This document shows positions 8,941-17,800 of a stretch of DNA of 64,000 nt, piece after piece (the first letter of the stretch is position 1; the number at the start of each line of letters is the position of its first letter). Made by a program: the position numbers and the translations under genes. This DNA comes from Sphingobacterium faecale (lineage in GTDB: Bacteria > Bacteroidota > Bacteroidia > Sphingobacteriales > Sphingobacteriaceae). The notes beneath the pieces were generated by a model. The model did no database searches. It was not told the DNA's origin and saw only the letters and a program-made list of their open reading frames with translations. The DNA lies in the NCBI RefSeq assembly GCF_016746095.1, contig NZ_JAERTY010000008.1:124001-188000 (forward strand). The letters are read 5' to 3'.

Positions 8941-9435
8941 TCAACTTCTAGTTTTGCATTGTTTTTTTCTGTATGAAATTGTAAGGGCAATCCCATTGAC
9001 GAGGATAAGTCCAAATAAGGTATTTCCTATAGGTGCCCATCCGTTTTCACCTGTTAAAAAAAGCGTAAGAACAACTTTACCAATTAGCGTTACATTCACT
9101 ATTAGAAGCCCCCATTTTAAAGAGTGATGCCAGAAAGCAATCAGAATTGCTATTACAAATAATAACATAAAAGATATAGTTGCTATTGCTGATTTGGGGT
9201 GTGCTAATAATTCCTTTTCTAATTCAAGAATTTTTTGCATTTGAGGATTTATTTCTTTGGGAGAAGGAAACCATACCATGCTGCTCATCATCACCAAGAA
9301 TAAAATTAAAATCCAAAACAACCTTCGTTTATAAGCTACATAACATAGTAGGATCAAAAAAATTGGTCTTATATACCAGCTTAGTGGGTTGAGGTGTCTT
9401 TGGAATGCCCATTCTAATAATTCATTAAAATCCAT
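8941..9435 (-). CDS. Predicted membrane protein, unknown family
   Basis: This 164-residue protein has about four hydrophobic segments: one near the N-terminus after ending LSWYIRP, one at about residues 40-52, one at 80-102 and one at 112-135. I do not recognise a family. It overlaps the end of the flavin monooxygenase gene by 11 bases and is followed closely by the Crp-type regulator, which implies co-transcription with both. Confidence 0.6.
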   Translation of the reverse strand: MDFNELLEWAFQRHLNPLSWYIRPIFLILLCYVAYKRRLFWILILFLVMMSSMVWFPSPKEINPQMQKILELEKELLAHPKSAIATISFMLLFVIAILIAFWHHSLKWGLLIVNVTLIGKVVLTLFLTGENGWAPIGNTLFGLILVNGIALTISYRKKQCKTRS

Positions 9436-10621
9436 TCTTCAATATATTGCGGTTGCTTATTGATTTTTTGGAAAAATTGTCTATGTAAGATATATCAAAC
9501 ATTTTGTCCATCTGTTTCATACGGATTGATTCGGGCATTAGCTTTATAAGTTTGTTTCTAAACCAAATACCAAGGTCGTTCTCCATATGTGCCATATTGC
9601 CAAGTTTCCAACTTGTGTTTACAATAGTATGTGCTTTATTTATTCTTAATGCTTCATATTGTAAAAATGTCTCAGTAATAGTTTTGCTTCGTTCTAATAG
9701 TTTTCCGATTGCGTAAGCATCTTCTATAGCTTGACAGGCACCTTGTCCCATATTAGGGGTTGTTGCGTGCGCCGCATCACCAATAAGACAAGCATTTCCT
9801 TTTGTCCATTGCTTAAAGGGAGATAGATCTATAATGTCATTAAATATAATATCACTGATCGCTGTTTTTGAAATTATATGAATAATGTCTGGGTGGAATT
9901 CACGAAATAGGCTTGTAATGTCTGGTTCTTTATCTAACAAAGATTGATTCACAACAGCATACCAATAAACTTTTTTATCGGTTATTTTTGCGAAACCAAA
10001 GCGTTTACCTTTTCCCCATGATTCAAATGCTTCATGTCTGTATTTTAAGTCCCAATCCAGCTCTACTACACCTCTCCAGCACCTTTGCCCCGTGTCTCTT
10101 ATATTTCCGGAATCGAATAATTGATTCCTAACTACCGATTTTATACCGTCTGCGCCAATAATAGCCTCTGCATTCACCGTTGTTTCATCTTCAAAAATCA
10201 GTTTGAAACCATCCTTTTTTTCAATTTTATTTAATCTTTTTGATAAATGAATATTTTGAAAGCCTACTTGACTTGTAAGTATATTTAATAAATCCGCCCG
10301 ATGAATAGCAACGTTATATACACCATATTTATCTTCAAATCTGTCTAGGTTAGTTTCAGAAAGGGTAATAAGCTGGGAATCCGTAATCTTGACATTAGAT
10401 ATTTTCATGCCAGCATCTTCAATCTCCTTGTGAATACCCAGTTTTTTGAAAACTTGCATTGCATTATTGGCCAGTAAAATACCTGCGCCAAGATGTTTAA
10501 TGTTGTCCGCACTTTCATAAATTGTAGGTTCTATACCTTGATTCCGTAAGACTATAGCTGTTGTTAAACCCGCTATACCTCCTCCTATAATGGCTATTTT
10601 CATAATACTTTTTTTATTCAT
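9425..10621 (-). CDS. FAD-dependent monooxygenase (TetX/HpxO-like)
   Basis: A 398-residue class A flavoprotein monooxygenase. Near the N-terminus is the FAD motif IAIIGGGIAGLTTAIVL, and at about residue 290 the second FAD motif CLIGDAAHATTPNMGQGA. The family hydroxylates aromatic or polycyclic substrates with NAD(P)H and oxygen and includes TetX and urate hydroxylase; the substrate here is open. The ORF extends 42 codons further upstream, but the ATG at 10621 has GGAG seven bases before it and the extension does not look like family sequence, so this start was chosen. A palindromic operator candidate lies 80 bases upstream. Confidence 0.85.
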   Translation of the reverse strand: MNKKSIMKIAIIGGGIAGLTTAIVLRNQGIEPTIYESADNIKHLGAGILLANNAMQVFKKLGIHKEIEDAGMKISNVKITDSQLITLSETNLDRFEDKYGVYNVAIHRADLLNILTSQVGFQNIHLSKRLNKIEKKDGFKLIFEDETTVNAEAIIGADGIKSVVRNQLFDSGNIRDTGQRCWRGVVELDWDLKYRHEAFESWGKGKRFGFAKITDKKVYWYAVVNQSLLDKEPDITSLFREFHPDIIHIISKTAISDIIFNDIIDLSPFKQWTKGNACLIGDAAHATTPNMGQGACQAIEDAYAIGKLLERSKTITETFLQYEALRINKAHTIVNTSWKLGNMAHMENDLGIWFRNKLIKLMPESIRMKQMDKMFDISYIDNFSKKSISNRNILKNGF

Positions 10622-10690
10622 CTTATACTCCAGCCGATTCGTTAAAATGTAATTTATCGATAAAGAGTATACATGACCAGACTGTAAAAG

Positions 10691-10725
10691 CAAATGTATG
10701 AAACAAAACAGACAAGTCTGTATTG
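10691..10725 (-). promoter_or_regulatory. Promoter-like element with TetR-type palindrome
   Basis: ACAGAC-AA-GTCTGT at 10708-10721 is a perfect inverted repeat that extends to 10704-10725 with 9 of 10 arm bases paired. Just downstream on the minus strand is TACATTTG (10691-10698), a good TAnnTTTG -7 element for the monooxygenase gene. Another TACATTTG on the plus strand (10743-10750) could serve the gene at 10838. The placement suits a repressor acting on one or both promoters. Confidence 0.5.
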
Positions 10726-10837
10726 TTTTTGATTTTATTTTATACATTTGTACGAAATTGATTATACCGGTCTGTGAAGTCTAGAACTAAACAAGAATAT
10801 TTTATTTACACATTTTTAATGATTAAAGAACTGTTTT

Positions 10838-11548
10838 ATGGAACAAAAAGTATTTAAAGAAATTCGCTTCTTGAAAATTTATGCAATAGTCACCACGTTG
10901 GCATTTGTTGCTTTATTTGGTTTTTCGTTTACCAAACCTGAGAAAGACGATGTAACAGTATTCAAGGAAATTTCTGCTCAGCGGATTAATATTGTAAGTC
11001 CACAAGGGAAACTGAGGATGGTTTTAAGTAATGCTGAATTACAGACTCCAGGAAAAATGGATGGCGTACAATTAACGGATAGAGAAAGACAACAGGGAAT
11101 TATCTTTTTTAATAAAGACGAGGACGAAGTCGGCGGGTTAGTCTTTGATAATGGAGGATTAGTGCTTTCTGTTGATAAATGGAAACGCGACCAAATTATG
11201 CAATTACAGTATTTTGAAGGGGAAAATGAAGCTGCAAAATATGGCCTTCAGTTTTGGGATCAGGGAGGAGATTTAGGTTTCATAAAGAGAATTGCGATAC
11301 GTGATTCTTTGACTAAATTAAATTATGATGACAATAAGATTGAAGAGATTTTGACTAGTATGAATGGACGCCTTTTAATGCCGCAAAGAATGTTTGTAGG
11401 AAAGTCGACAAAAGACGAGATAGGATTGTTCATAAAAGATAAACTAGGAAATAACAGAATAAGGATATACGTGGATAAAGACGGCCGAGCTCGCTTTCAA
11501 GCCTATGATAGAGATGGTAAATCAATACCATTTAATCATCTCTATTAA
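10838..11548 (+). CDS. Membrane-anchored protein with beta-repeat region
   Basis: A 236-residue protein with a single N-terminal membrane segment (residues about 12-30) and a long non-membrane part rich in beta strands. Repeated short patterns of the form G(K/N)xRxx(L/I), such as GKLRMVLSN, GNNRIRIYVDKDGRARF, suggest a repeating beta fold. I do not recognise a named family; similar proteins of unknown function are found in Bacteroidetes. It is divergent from the monooxygenase operon. Confidence 0.6.
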   Translation: MEQKVFKEIRFLKIYAIVTTLAFVALFGFSFTKPEKDDVTVFKEISAQRINIVSPQGKLRMVLSNAELQTPGKMDGVQLTDRERQQGIIFFNKDEDEVGGLVFDNGGLVLSVDKWKRDQIMQLQYFEGENEAAKYGLQFWDQGGDLGFIKRIAIRDSLTKLNYDDNKIEEILTSMNGRLLMPQRMFVGKSTKDEIGLFIKDKLGNNRIRIYVDKDGRARFQAYDRDGKSIPFNHLY

Positions 11549-11691
11549 GTCCTATTACAAAAATACCGTTGCCTAGATAACCTCCTTATCTGGTTAATAG
11601 AGTTTTCTAGCTTAATACGGACTCATCAGTGGTTGAAAATTCAACTTTTGTACCTAATACTCGGTGAGTGAAAAATAAAAGATATAAATAG

Positions 11692-11968
11692 ATGAAATAT
11701 ATAATTACAAAAGATCTACTAAAGCGTTTACTTCATAGTCAATTTCCTTAATGAGCACATCTACCTGTTGAGTTGGTTACACCTGAAGGGAATGATAATT
11801 CCACTTTTCGTTTAGGGGATACAATACTAGTAAGATTGCCTAATGCAGAACTTTTTGCATCTCAAATTGAAAAAGAAGCAAAATGGTTGCCTTTTTTAGC
11901 TCAAAAGCTATCCACACCTATTCCCCATCCGCTAGGGATGGGGAAATCAGAATATCCGTATTCCAATA
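11692..11968 (+). pseudogene. Aminoglycoside phosphotransferase-like remnant (N-terminal)
   Basis: One frame reads MKYIITKDLLKRLLHSQFP, then TAA-TGA, then AHLPVELVTPEGNDNSTF and RLGDTILVRLPNA onwards. This follows the N-terminal lobe of the APH/HSK2-like kinase family (pattern WDNxTFRLGDxxxVRLP...EKExxWLPxL...PIPxPLGMG). The two adjacent stops sit where the family has Gln-Trp, so CAA-TGG changed to TAA-TGA would explain both. The gene ends after about 90 codons and the kinase catalytic part is missing; RtcB-like sequence follows at once. Confidence 0.7.
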
Positions 11969-12261
11969 AAGAATCGTAAAGAAGTGGTCCTTCATCGTAA
12001 GGGCAAACCCCAGTTCATGCTGGAGAGCTTGGTATTATTCTTAAGTAGTATGTCACGCTACCTTATCTCGTGTCACGAAAAGCACGTGCAGATGCCTTAT
12101 TCTCCACATCGTAGGGAGCAGGTAGGGCTATGAGTAGAAAAAAAGCAAAAGACAGTATGACTTCATTGGCGATGAAGAAGCTGATAGCGCAATCTGGAGT
12201 GATTTTGATTGGAGGCACCGTCTAAGAAAACCCGTCAGCGTATAAAGACATTGATTTAGTT
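11969..12261 (+). pseudogene. RtcB RNA ligase-like remnant (C-terminal)
   Basis: Three-frame reading shows pieces of the RtcB C-terminus in order: KEVVLHRKG (11978-12002), a shift of frame, then TPVHAGELGII, a stop, ADALFSTS, a stop, GAGRAMSRKKAKDSM, LIGGTV, a stop, and ENPSAYKDIDLV. These match the RtcB motifs HRKGATPAxxGxxGIIPGSM, SHGAGRxMSRxxA and IGGxxxExPxAYKDI. At least one frameshift and three in-frame stops make it non-functional. A few hundred N-terminal residues expected for RtcB are absent. Confidence 0.75.
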
Positions 12262-12303
12262 GGTCTGATATTTGCCATGCTGTGTCGTAGAAAATGTAAA
12301 CGT

Positions 12304-12495
12304 ATGATGAAGATAAAAATAAGTGTAGTATTAGCTGTATTGATTGCGTTTGGGGTTAGTTCTTGTTATGTCAATAAGCACCCTCATGGGCATGTTCCTC
12401 CTGGGCAGATAAAGAAAGCGCATGGTGACAAATCTGCTAAAGCCCACGCGCCTGGGCAACAAAAACACAAACGCGGAAAAGGGCATAACCGATAA
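12304..12495 (+). CDS. Small His-rich lipoprotein
   Basis: A 63-residue protein starting MMKIKISVVLAVLIAFGVSSC, a lipoprotein signal peptide with a Cys in the lipobox. The mature part is very basic and rich in His, Gly and Pro (HPHGHVPPGQ, HAPGQQKHKRGKGH), a pattern seen in small Bacteroidetes lipoproteins of unknown role. The ORF extends nine codons upstream into the rtcB remnant, so the ATG-ATG at 12304/12307 is preferred. It is followed directly by a strong terminator. Confidence 0.65.
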   Translation: MMKIKISVVLAVLIAFGVSSCYVNKHPHGHVPPGQIKKAHGDKSAKAHAPGQQKHKRGKGHNR

Positions 12496-12506
12496 TAAAG
12501 ATATAA

Positions 12507-12536
12507 AAAAGGTTCCGCCATATAGCGGAACCTTTT
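12507..12536. terminator. Intrinsic terminator, bidirectional
   Basis: A perfect 12-base stem AAAAGGTTCCGC / GCGGAACCTTTT with loop CATATA lies between the small lipoprotein gene and the convergent bacilliredoxin gene, with A and T tracts suiting both directions. Confidence 0.9.
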
Positions 12537-12566
12537 AGTATTTAAAAATCAAAATAAAGCGTTCGC

Positions 12567-12977
12567 TTAGCAATACTCATCAAATGCAGCAACAAGATTG
12601 TCTGCAATCATTTGAGCAGGCCTTCCTTCAATCATGTGTCTTTCGATCATGTGTACCAGTTTTCCGTCTTTGAAAAGTGCCATAGCCGGAGATGATGGAG
12701 GAAATGGAAGCATGTATTCACGAGCCTTGTCTACAGCATCTTTTTCCATGCCAGCAAATACGGTTACTAATTTAGTAGGGTGTTTTTCGTTTTTTACAGC
12801 TGCTTTGGCTGCGGGACGGGCGTTAGCTGCAGCACAGCCACATACAGAGTTGACAACAACGAATACAGTACCTTCTGCAGGTATTGCAGCATCAACCTCT
12901 TCTACTGTTTTCAATTCTTGAAAACCTGCGTCTACCAATTCTTGGCGCATTGGGGCAACTAAATATTCTGGATACAT
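12567..12977 (-). CDS. Bacilliredoxin (BrxA/BrxB, YphP/YqiW family)
   Basis: A 136-residue thioredoxin-fold protein with the family CGC motif (NSVCGCAAANARPAAK, Cys46 and Cys48) and the C-terminal HMIERHMIEGR. In bacilli these proteins remove bacillithiol from cysteines; in Bacteroidetes they are assumed to act as thiol-disulfide or de-thiolation enzymes in the cytoplasm. Length and motif fit the family closely. It has its own promoter on the minus strand and a shared terminator after it. Confidence 0.93.
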   Translation of the reverse strand: MYPEYLVAPMRQELVDAGFQELKTVEEVDAAIPAEGTVFVVVNSVCGCAAANARPAAKAAVKNEKHPTKLVTVFAGMEKDAVDKAREYMLPFPPSSPAMALFKDGKLVHMIERHMIEGRPAQMIADNLVAAFDEYC

Positions 12978-13054
12978 CGGGATATAAATTAAATTAAAAC
13001 TGAACTATAGAATATTGTTGTTTTAATCAATATGCAACATAATACTCTTATGTA

Positions 13055-13085
13055 CAAAGATAAGTTATTATACTGCACCCAGCAA
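13055..13085 (-). promoter_or_regulatory. Promoter of the bacilliredoxin gene
   Basis: On the minus strand TTG (13083-13085) is followed after 20 bases by TATCTTTG (13055-13062), a fit to the Bacteroidetes TTTG-N19/21-TAnnTTTG promoter. A palindrome TTATCC-TCA-GGATAA lies just upstream at 13090-13104. Confidence 0.55.
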
Positions 13086-13123
13086 GAGGTTATCCTCAGG
13101 ATAATGTCAGATTATGTTGTAGT

Positions 13124-13345
13124 CTATTGGTAAAGCTTTAATTCAAACTGGATTTTTGTTTTTTTGTTATTTGTTAAAATCAAAGTATGCTTCGTAGAGA
13201 CGGGTGTTTCTTGTCCCGCTACGAAGTACTTTAGTGGTTTGCTCAGTTTAAAACCTTTTTGTTTTAATGCCGACAGCATCATTTCCAGACGAGCTAGCTG
13301 GTTTCCTTCTTCTGTTTCCAGTTGTTGTAATATTGCCCCTCTCAT
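13124..13345 (-). CDS. Small protein, C-terminus shared with the 18181 gene
   Basis: A 73-residue protein without signal peptide or membrane segment. It is not a family I recognise. The last residues (IQFELKLYQ) resemble those of the 79-residue protein at 18181-18420 (FQFELKTYP), and both have a polar N-terminal helix-like part and a C-terminal strand pair. The two genes flank the clostripain-like and collagen-like lipoprotein genes on the same strand. Confidence 0.55.
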   Translation of the reverse strand: MRGAILQQLETEEGNQLARLEMMLSALKQKGFKLSKPLKYFVAGQETPVSTKHTLILTNNKKTKIQFELKLYQ

Positions 13346-13445
13346 AAAATCTTTATTTAAGTTCTTTAATAATTGTGCTTAGTACAAAATTAAAGCTTGA
13401 GAGCGCACATTCCTATACCCAATTGTGAGTATTTTTCAGTCAATT

Positions 13446-14582
13446 TTAGTCAAAAAGGGTGTTGAAGCCACTGTCTTTGTACCATTTTAGCGATTTGTAA
13501 AAGTCATGAGCAGGACCTTCGTTTTCTGTTGATGGAATATAGCAGGTCAGGCCCGAGTTTTTCTTTATTTCTATATTGTTAAACAATGGAGTGTTAGCTT
13601 TAAAAATTACCACTTTTTCTAAGGCACTTTGAATAGTGACCAGAGCGTCTGTATTGTAGTTCTGTGCGATAAAGTCTAAGAAATCAAAGGCGATCAAAGG
13701 ATTGCCTATTCTGTCGAAGTCCATACGCTGTATATTGGCACGGTTGAAATCCGTGTGTGTTGGTGTCTGTGTTTGTAGTGTAGCTTTTGTTTTTGAGGCA
13801 AGTGCTACTAGTTGGGCCGCATCTATAATGGATACTGTAGCTGATCGGTATGCTCCCGATTGTGCGTTGTAATGGTCGAAGTATTTTGTAGCAATGGTTT
13901 TGTAGTGTTCCGGTCCTGGTAAAAATAGATCGTTTGTTATTTTGTCGTACGGCATACCGTTGGATACGACTTCGCCAGGAGATGCAATGAAGTATTTTGC
14001 TTTATCTTTTATTTCATAGAGCACTTCTACACTTGCCATGGAACATGCGTCGAACATAATAAAGTCAAAATTGTTAGGCAGAGCATTATTCAGATCTGTA
14101 ATGTCCATAACGTGACCGTTGTCGTCACCAAAAGACTTGAGTTTGATTCCCCCTTGGCTTGCAGGTACCCATCCTGTGGCGTGTGACCACAGTATAAGTC
14201 CATAGGATGTAGCTGGATATAGTTCTTGCGTTTCTCTAATGACGGATTTCATCACTGTAGGGTCTGAGGAACTATACGGGGGGTAGTCTTTAATTTTTAC
14301 TAATTCACCTTTTGCTTGACTGTTCCTTTTTACTTCATAAAGTGCCGGTGAGCCGTTTTTTAGTTTGGCATAGATGATTAGGTTGCCGTCAATATCGCCA
14401 ATAGCATCTTCCATCTGTGCAATGTTGATTCCAGCTTCTGGGTTTAAGCTGTTGTTAGCTGCCAAATAAACCAGTACCGTCCGAAATTTTTCCTTTACTT
14501 CGGGTTCTATGGGATTCTTGTCTCTACAGGCCGATGTTAAAAAAAGTAGGCCGCATAAGAAGTATAGAAGCGTCTTTTGCAT
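13446..14582 (-). CDS. Clostripain-related cysteine peptidase lipoprotein (C11)
   Basis: A 378-residue protein with lipoprotein signal peptide (lipobox LTSAC, Cys19). The C11/caspase-like fold is marked by LILWSHATGW (catalytic His134) and FIMFDACSMAS (catalytic Cys180), with the expected spacing of about 45 residues. C11 peptidases cleave after Arg or Lys and often self-process. It should sit on the outer surface of a membrane, facing the periplasm or cell exterior. It is downstream of the 35-codon ORF and the collagen-like lipoprotein gene on the same strand, with a terminator in between. Confidence 0.88.
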   Translation of the reverse strand: MQKTLLYFLCGLLFLTSACRDKNPIEPEVKEKFRTVLVYLAANNSLNPEAGINIAQMEDAIGDIDGNLIIYAKLKNGSPALYEVKRNSQAKGELVKIKDYPPYSSSDPTVMKSVIRETQELYPATSYGLILWSHATGWVPASQGGIKLKSFGDDNGHVMDITDLNNALPNNFDFIMFDACSMASVEVLYEIKDKAKYFIASPGEVVSNGMPYDKITNDLFLPGPEHYKTIATKYFDHYNAQSGAYRSATVSIIDAAQLVALASKTKATLQTQTPTHTDFNRANIQRMDFDRIGNPLIAFDFLDFIAQNYNTDALVTIQSALEKVVIFKANTPLFNNIEIKKNSGLTCYIPSTENEGPAHDFYKSLKWYKDSGFNTLFD

Positions 14583-14617
14583 TTTATGTGTATTTGGTCA
14601 TGTAATATAGTGAATTA

Positions 14618-14725
14618 TTACATGATGTTTTTCTCTTTTGCTTTAGTATAAAATCTTAAAGAGAAGTATAAGCCTATACAACTGCATAAGAGAAAGACTA
14701 AAGTTTGGATAAGTTCACTATTCAT
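14618..14725 (-). CDS. Possible 35-residue membrane peptide
   Basis: A short ORF on the minus strand reads MNSELIQTLVFLLCSCIGLY followed by a basic tail with RFYTKAKEKN. It has one hydrophobic segment of about 17 residues and a positive C-terminus, like many small membrane proteins. It sits 35 bases upstream of the clostripain-like gene and below the terminator of the collagen-like gene. No good ribosome binding site is seen, so expression is uncertain. Confidence 0.4.
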   Translation of the reverse strand: MNSELIQTLVFLLCSCIGLYFSLRFYTKAKEKNIM

Positions 14726-14776
14726 TTTTGATATTAGGTTAGATTCTGTTAGTTTTTACTTTTTGTATTTAAAAAA

Positions 14777-14794
14777 GGGCGGCAATCGCCGCCC
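14777..14794 (-). terminator. Intrinsic terminator after the collagen-like gene
   Basis: The hairpin GGGCGGC-AATC-GCCGCCC is followed on the minus strand by six T residues, 50 bases past the stop of the collagen-like lipoprotein gene. Confidence 0.88.
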
Positions 14795-14845
14795 TCTTTC
14801 AAGATATGAACTTTTTATAGTTGCATGTGGTGTTAAATGTTAGAC

Positions 14846-17800
14846 TTAATTTTTCTCAATAGTAATTTTTACTACTTGAGTGATCTCATCATTGTTAATA
14901 AATCCATTGTTGTATTTGTTAGGAAGCGTGATAGTAGCTTCTACAATGATGTTTTTGGTAATGGTATTCGCACCTGAATTTGTCCACACTACATTAGCTG
15001 AATTAGTTACAAATGGAATAGTTGTACCGTAATTAACTACTGTAAGAGATGTGCTAGAAGGTAAGTTGTTAACTCCTATAACCCCAGCTGCGTTTCTCGT
15101 GAATATAGCTGTGTTTGGACTGTCTTCATAGTATGCTTTGATGGATACAGTATTGGCGTTGAGGCCTTTAAGTGTAGCTAATTGAGTCGCATTGAAATTA
15201 CCATTTAGACCGAATCTGTTCAAGCGCTCATTGTTGAATGTTGCATTTGTACCATTATAAACAGTTGTGTTCGGGCTTGGCAGGTAGTTGTCTAATCTAA
15301 AGAACTCTCTCAAGCTTACACGGATTGGATCATTCCCGTTGTTTCCAGATGATTTGTCTGTAATAGAAGTAGCTCCATTTTGTAATACTACTATCGGTTT
15401 AACAGGGTTTTTGAATTGCACTTGAACTATTTCAGATTTATATGCTGCTGTGTTGCCGTTCAAGAAATAGTCAATCCGTACATTAAGTAGGTTTTTAGTG
15501 GCGCCTGTATTCCACCCTGCTACATAGTTGTATGCATTCAGCGTAGGCACGATGTTTGTAACAAGATTGTTGCCGTTTGCTTTAAGATGGAATTGTTGTC
15601 CTACTGATGGATCCTGTGTTCCTGAAGCTAAGTTTCCAGAAACATTTGAAGAGGCTATACCGGTACCAAATCCAGCGACTGCGTTGTTTAATACAGTGTA
15701 ACTATGTGTAACATTAGGGCCGGATATTCCATTGTTTATCTGAAGGAATTCAGACATATCTCCGCCCATGTACCAGTCGTTTGTTCCTAGCTCTTTACCA
15801 AATATACGTAGATTGCCATCTTCTATGAAGCCACCTTTCTTAACGTGAGTGATCGTACCGTTTATGCCAACCGTTACAGTTATTTCTAAATTAACAACAG
15901 GTAAAGTAGAGTTTGATGCACTTGGTACATAACGACCTTTCAATACATACGTTCCTGGGTTAACTTTAGTTTGGTCAACTTCAACTTTTCTAGTAACGTT
16001 CTGGTTTGCTGTGTTCATGTCATGAAGTAAGAACCAGCCAGCAGGAACAGCGCCTATAGTTGAAGAGCCAGCAGGATTAGCAGCAGTTCTTTCGGAGCTG
16101 TCGTGGATCCAAGTGTAAGAACTATGGAATGTGGATGCTGAACCTCCTGTAATATTGTAAGCTTGATCTAAAATAGTGCTTGGTGATACAAACGTTAGAT
16201 CTTTGGTTTGGCTAGACGCAGATGTTAATGACATGCTAGCAGAGCCTGAAATGTTAACTGCATTAACTGAATATTGAGTAAATGCAATTTTGATATAGCG
16301 TGACGTGATTGGTGTACCAGTAGCAGAGGTGCTTGCAAATAGATCAACTTTCACAATAGCGTAGTTTCCAACAGCGGCGTGATTGTAATGCCCAGGAGTT
16401 GATTCTTTTACGGTGATTGCGCCCGTTTGCGTATCTAGGTTGAGCCAGTTCCCTTGTTGAGGATGTGTTGCGTTAGCTGCAAGAGAGAACCGTAGGTCGT
16501 AGCCTGCAAGACCGTGGTCATCCATTGATACTATTTTATCTCCTATTTGGGTACGAGCAAAGAAACCTCTCAATTCTTGTTCTAATTGAACAGCACCCTT
16601 ATAATTTGTGTTGTTTTGAGGGATGTTCTGATTTGGAATTACTTGTGCCGCATTCTCAAAAATATTAAGTGTGAAGTGAGCATCATTTAACTCAGCTTCA
16701 GCAGGTAGGATATTTGTGTTTACACTTGGGCTTGAAACGGCTACAAAGCTATTCCCGTTGAATGCATTTGTGTTATAACCTGATACTAAATCTACTTTAG
16801 AGTTAGTGTTAACAGCTTTTTCAATCGTTACCTCATCTTTTTCGATGATTTCCTCTTTCGCGATGTTGAAAGGAGAAGCTACAAATCTTTGAGCCTCGGC
16901 TACGGCTGAATGCAGGTTCTTGACCTGAAGAGCTATAAATAGATCTTTAGTACCGTCGTTGTACGAATGTCTCGGAAACAAAGAATTTGATCCAGTATTC
17001 TTCGCAAGAAGAGGACGGTATTTAACTACGATGTCTCCAAAGTTTTTTACAACTCCTGCATTAACAAAGTTCTCGTTTATGCCTGAATGCCCTCCTGAGC
17101 GGAAAGATACCTTTTCAGTTTCTTGCGATAATAAGCCTTCTGCTTGATAATTTGCAATAGCTACACCAAATGGATTCAAGTTATATTTGATTTCCGCGTA
17201 ACCTTGTAATAAGGTGTTTCTGTTATTCTCGTCGTCAACAATACGTGGGAAAAATACAACTGGAGTATTGGAATTAGTAAATGAAGGAACTAAAGTTAAG
17301 CTAGAAACCTTAACTGCTTCTTTTGATAAAAATACAGTTGTAGGTGCTTCTGTAGCATCAGTAAATACAACATTATATCCACCATCAGTTTCTGTTATGG
17401 TAATGTCACCGGGATAAGCTTGTATACCAGTGGATTGATTTCCAAAATACCAGTAGTATTTACCGTCAGACGCTTTTTTAATCTCTGGAGTTTCTCCCTT
17501 GTCTCCTGGATCTCCCTTGTCTCCTGGATCTCCCTTGTCTCCTGGATCTCCCTTGTCTCCTGGATCTCCCTTGTCTCCTGGATCTCCCTTAGGTCCTTGT
17601 GCTTTGATTCCTGTTTTTATAGTCCAAGTCGTTCCTCCGTCAACACTACCTTCCCATTCACCTGTAGTAGAGCTAATACGCCACATTGTTCCCGGTGTGC
17701 CTGGATCTCCTTTGCCTCCTGGGGCGCCTGGATCTCCTTTACCTCCTGGGGTGCCAGGGTCTCCTTTTGCACCGTTTTTAATGGTGTATTGTGTGACTTT

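Noticed and set aside
17493..17582. CRISPR-like array
   Set aside because: The repeats are contiguous, have no spacers and encode collagen triplets in frame.
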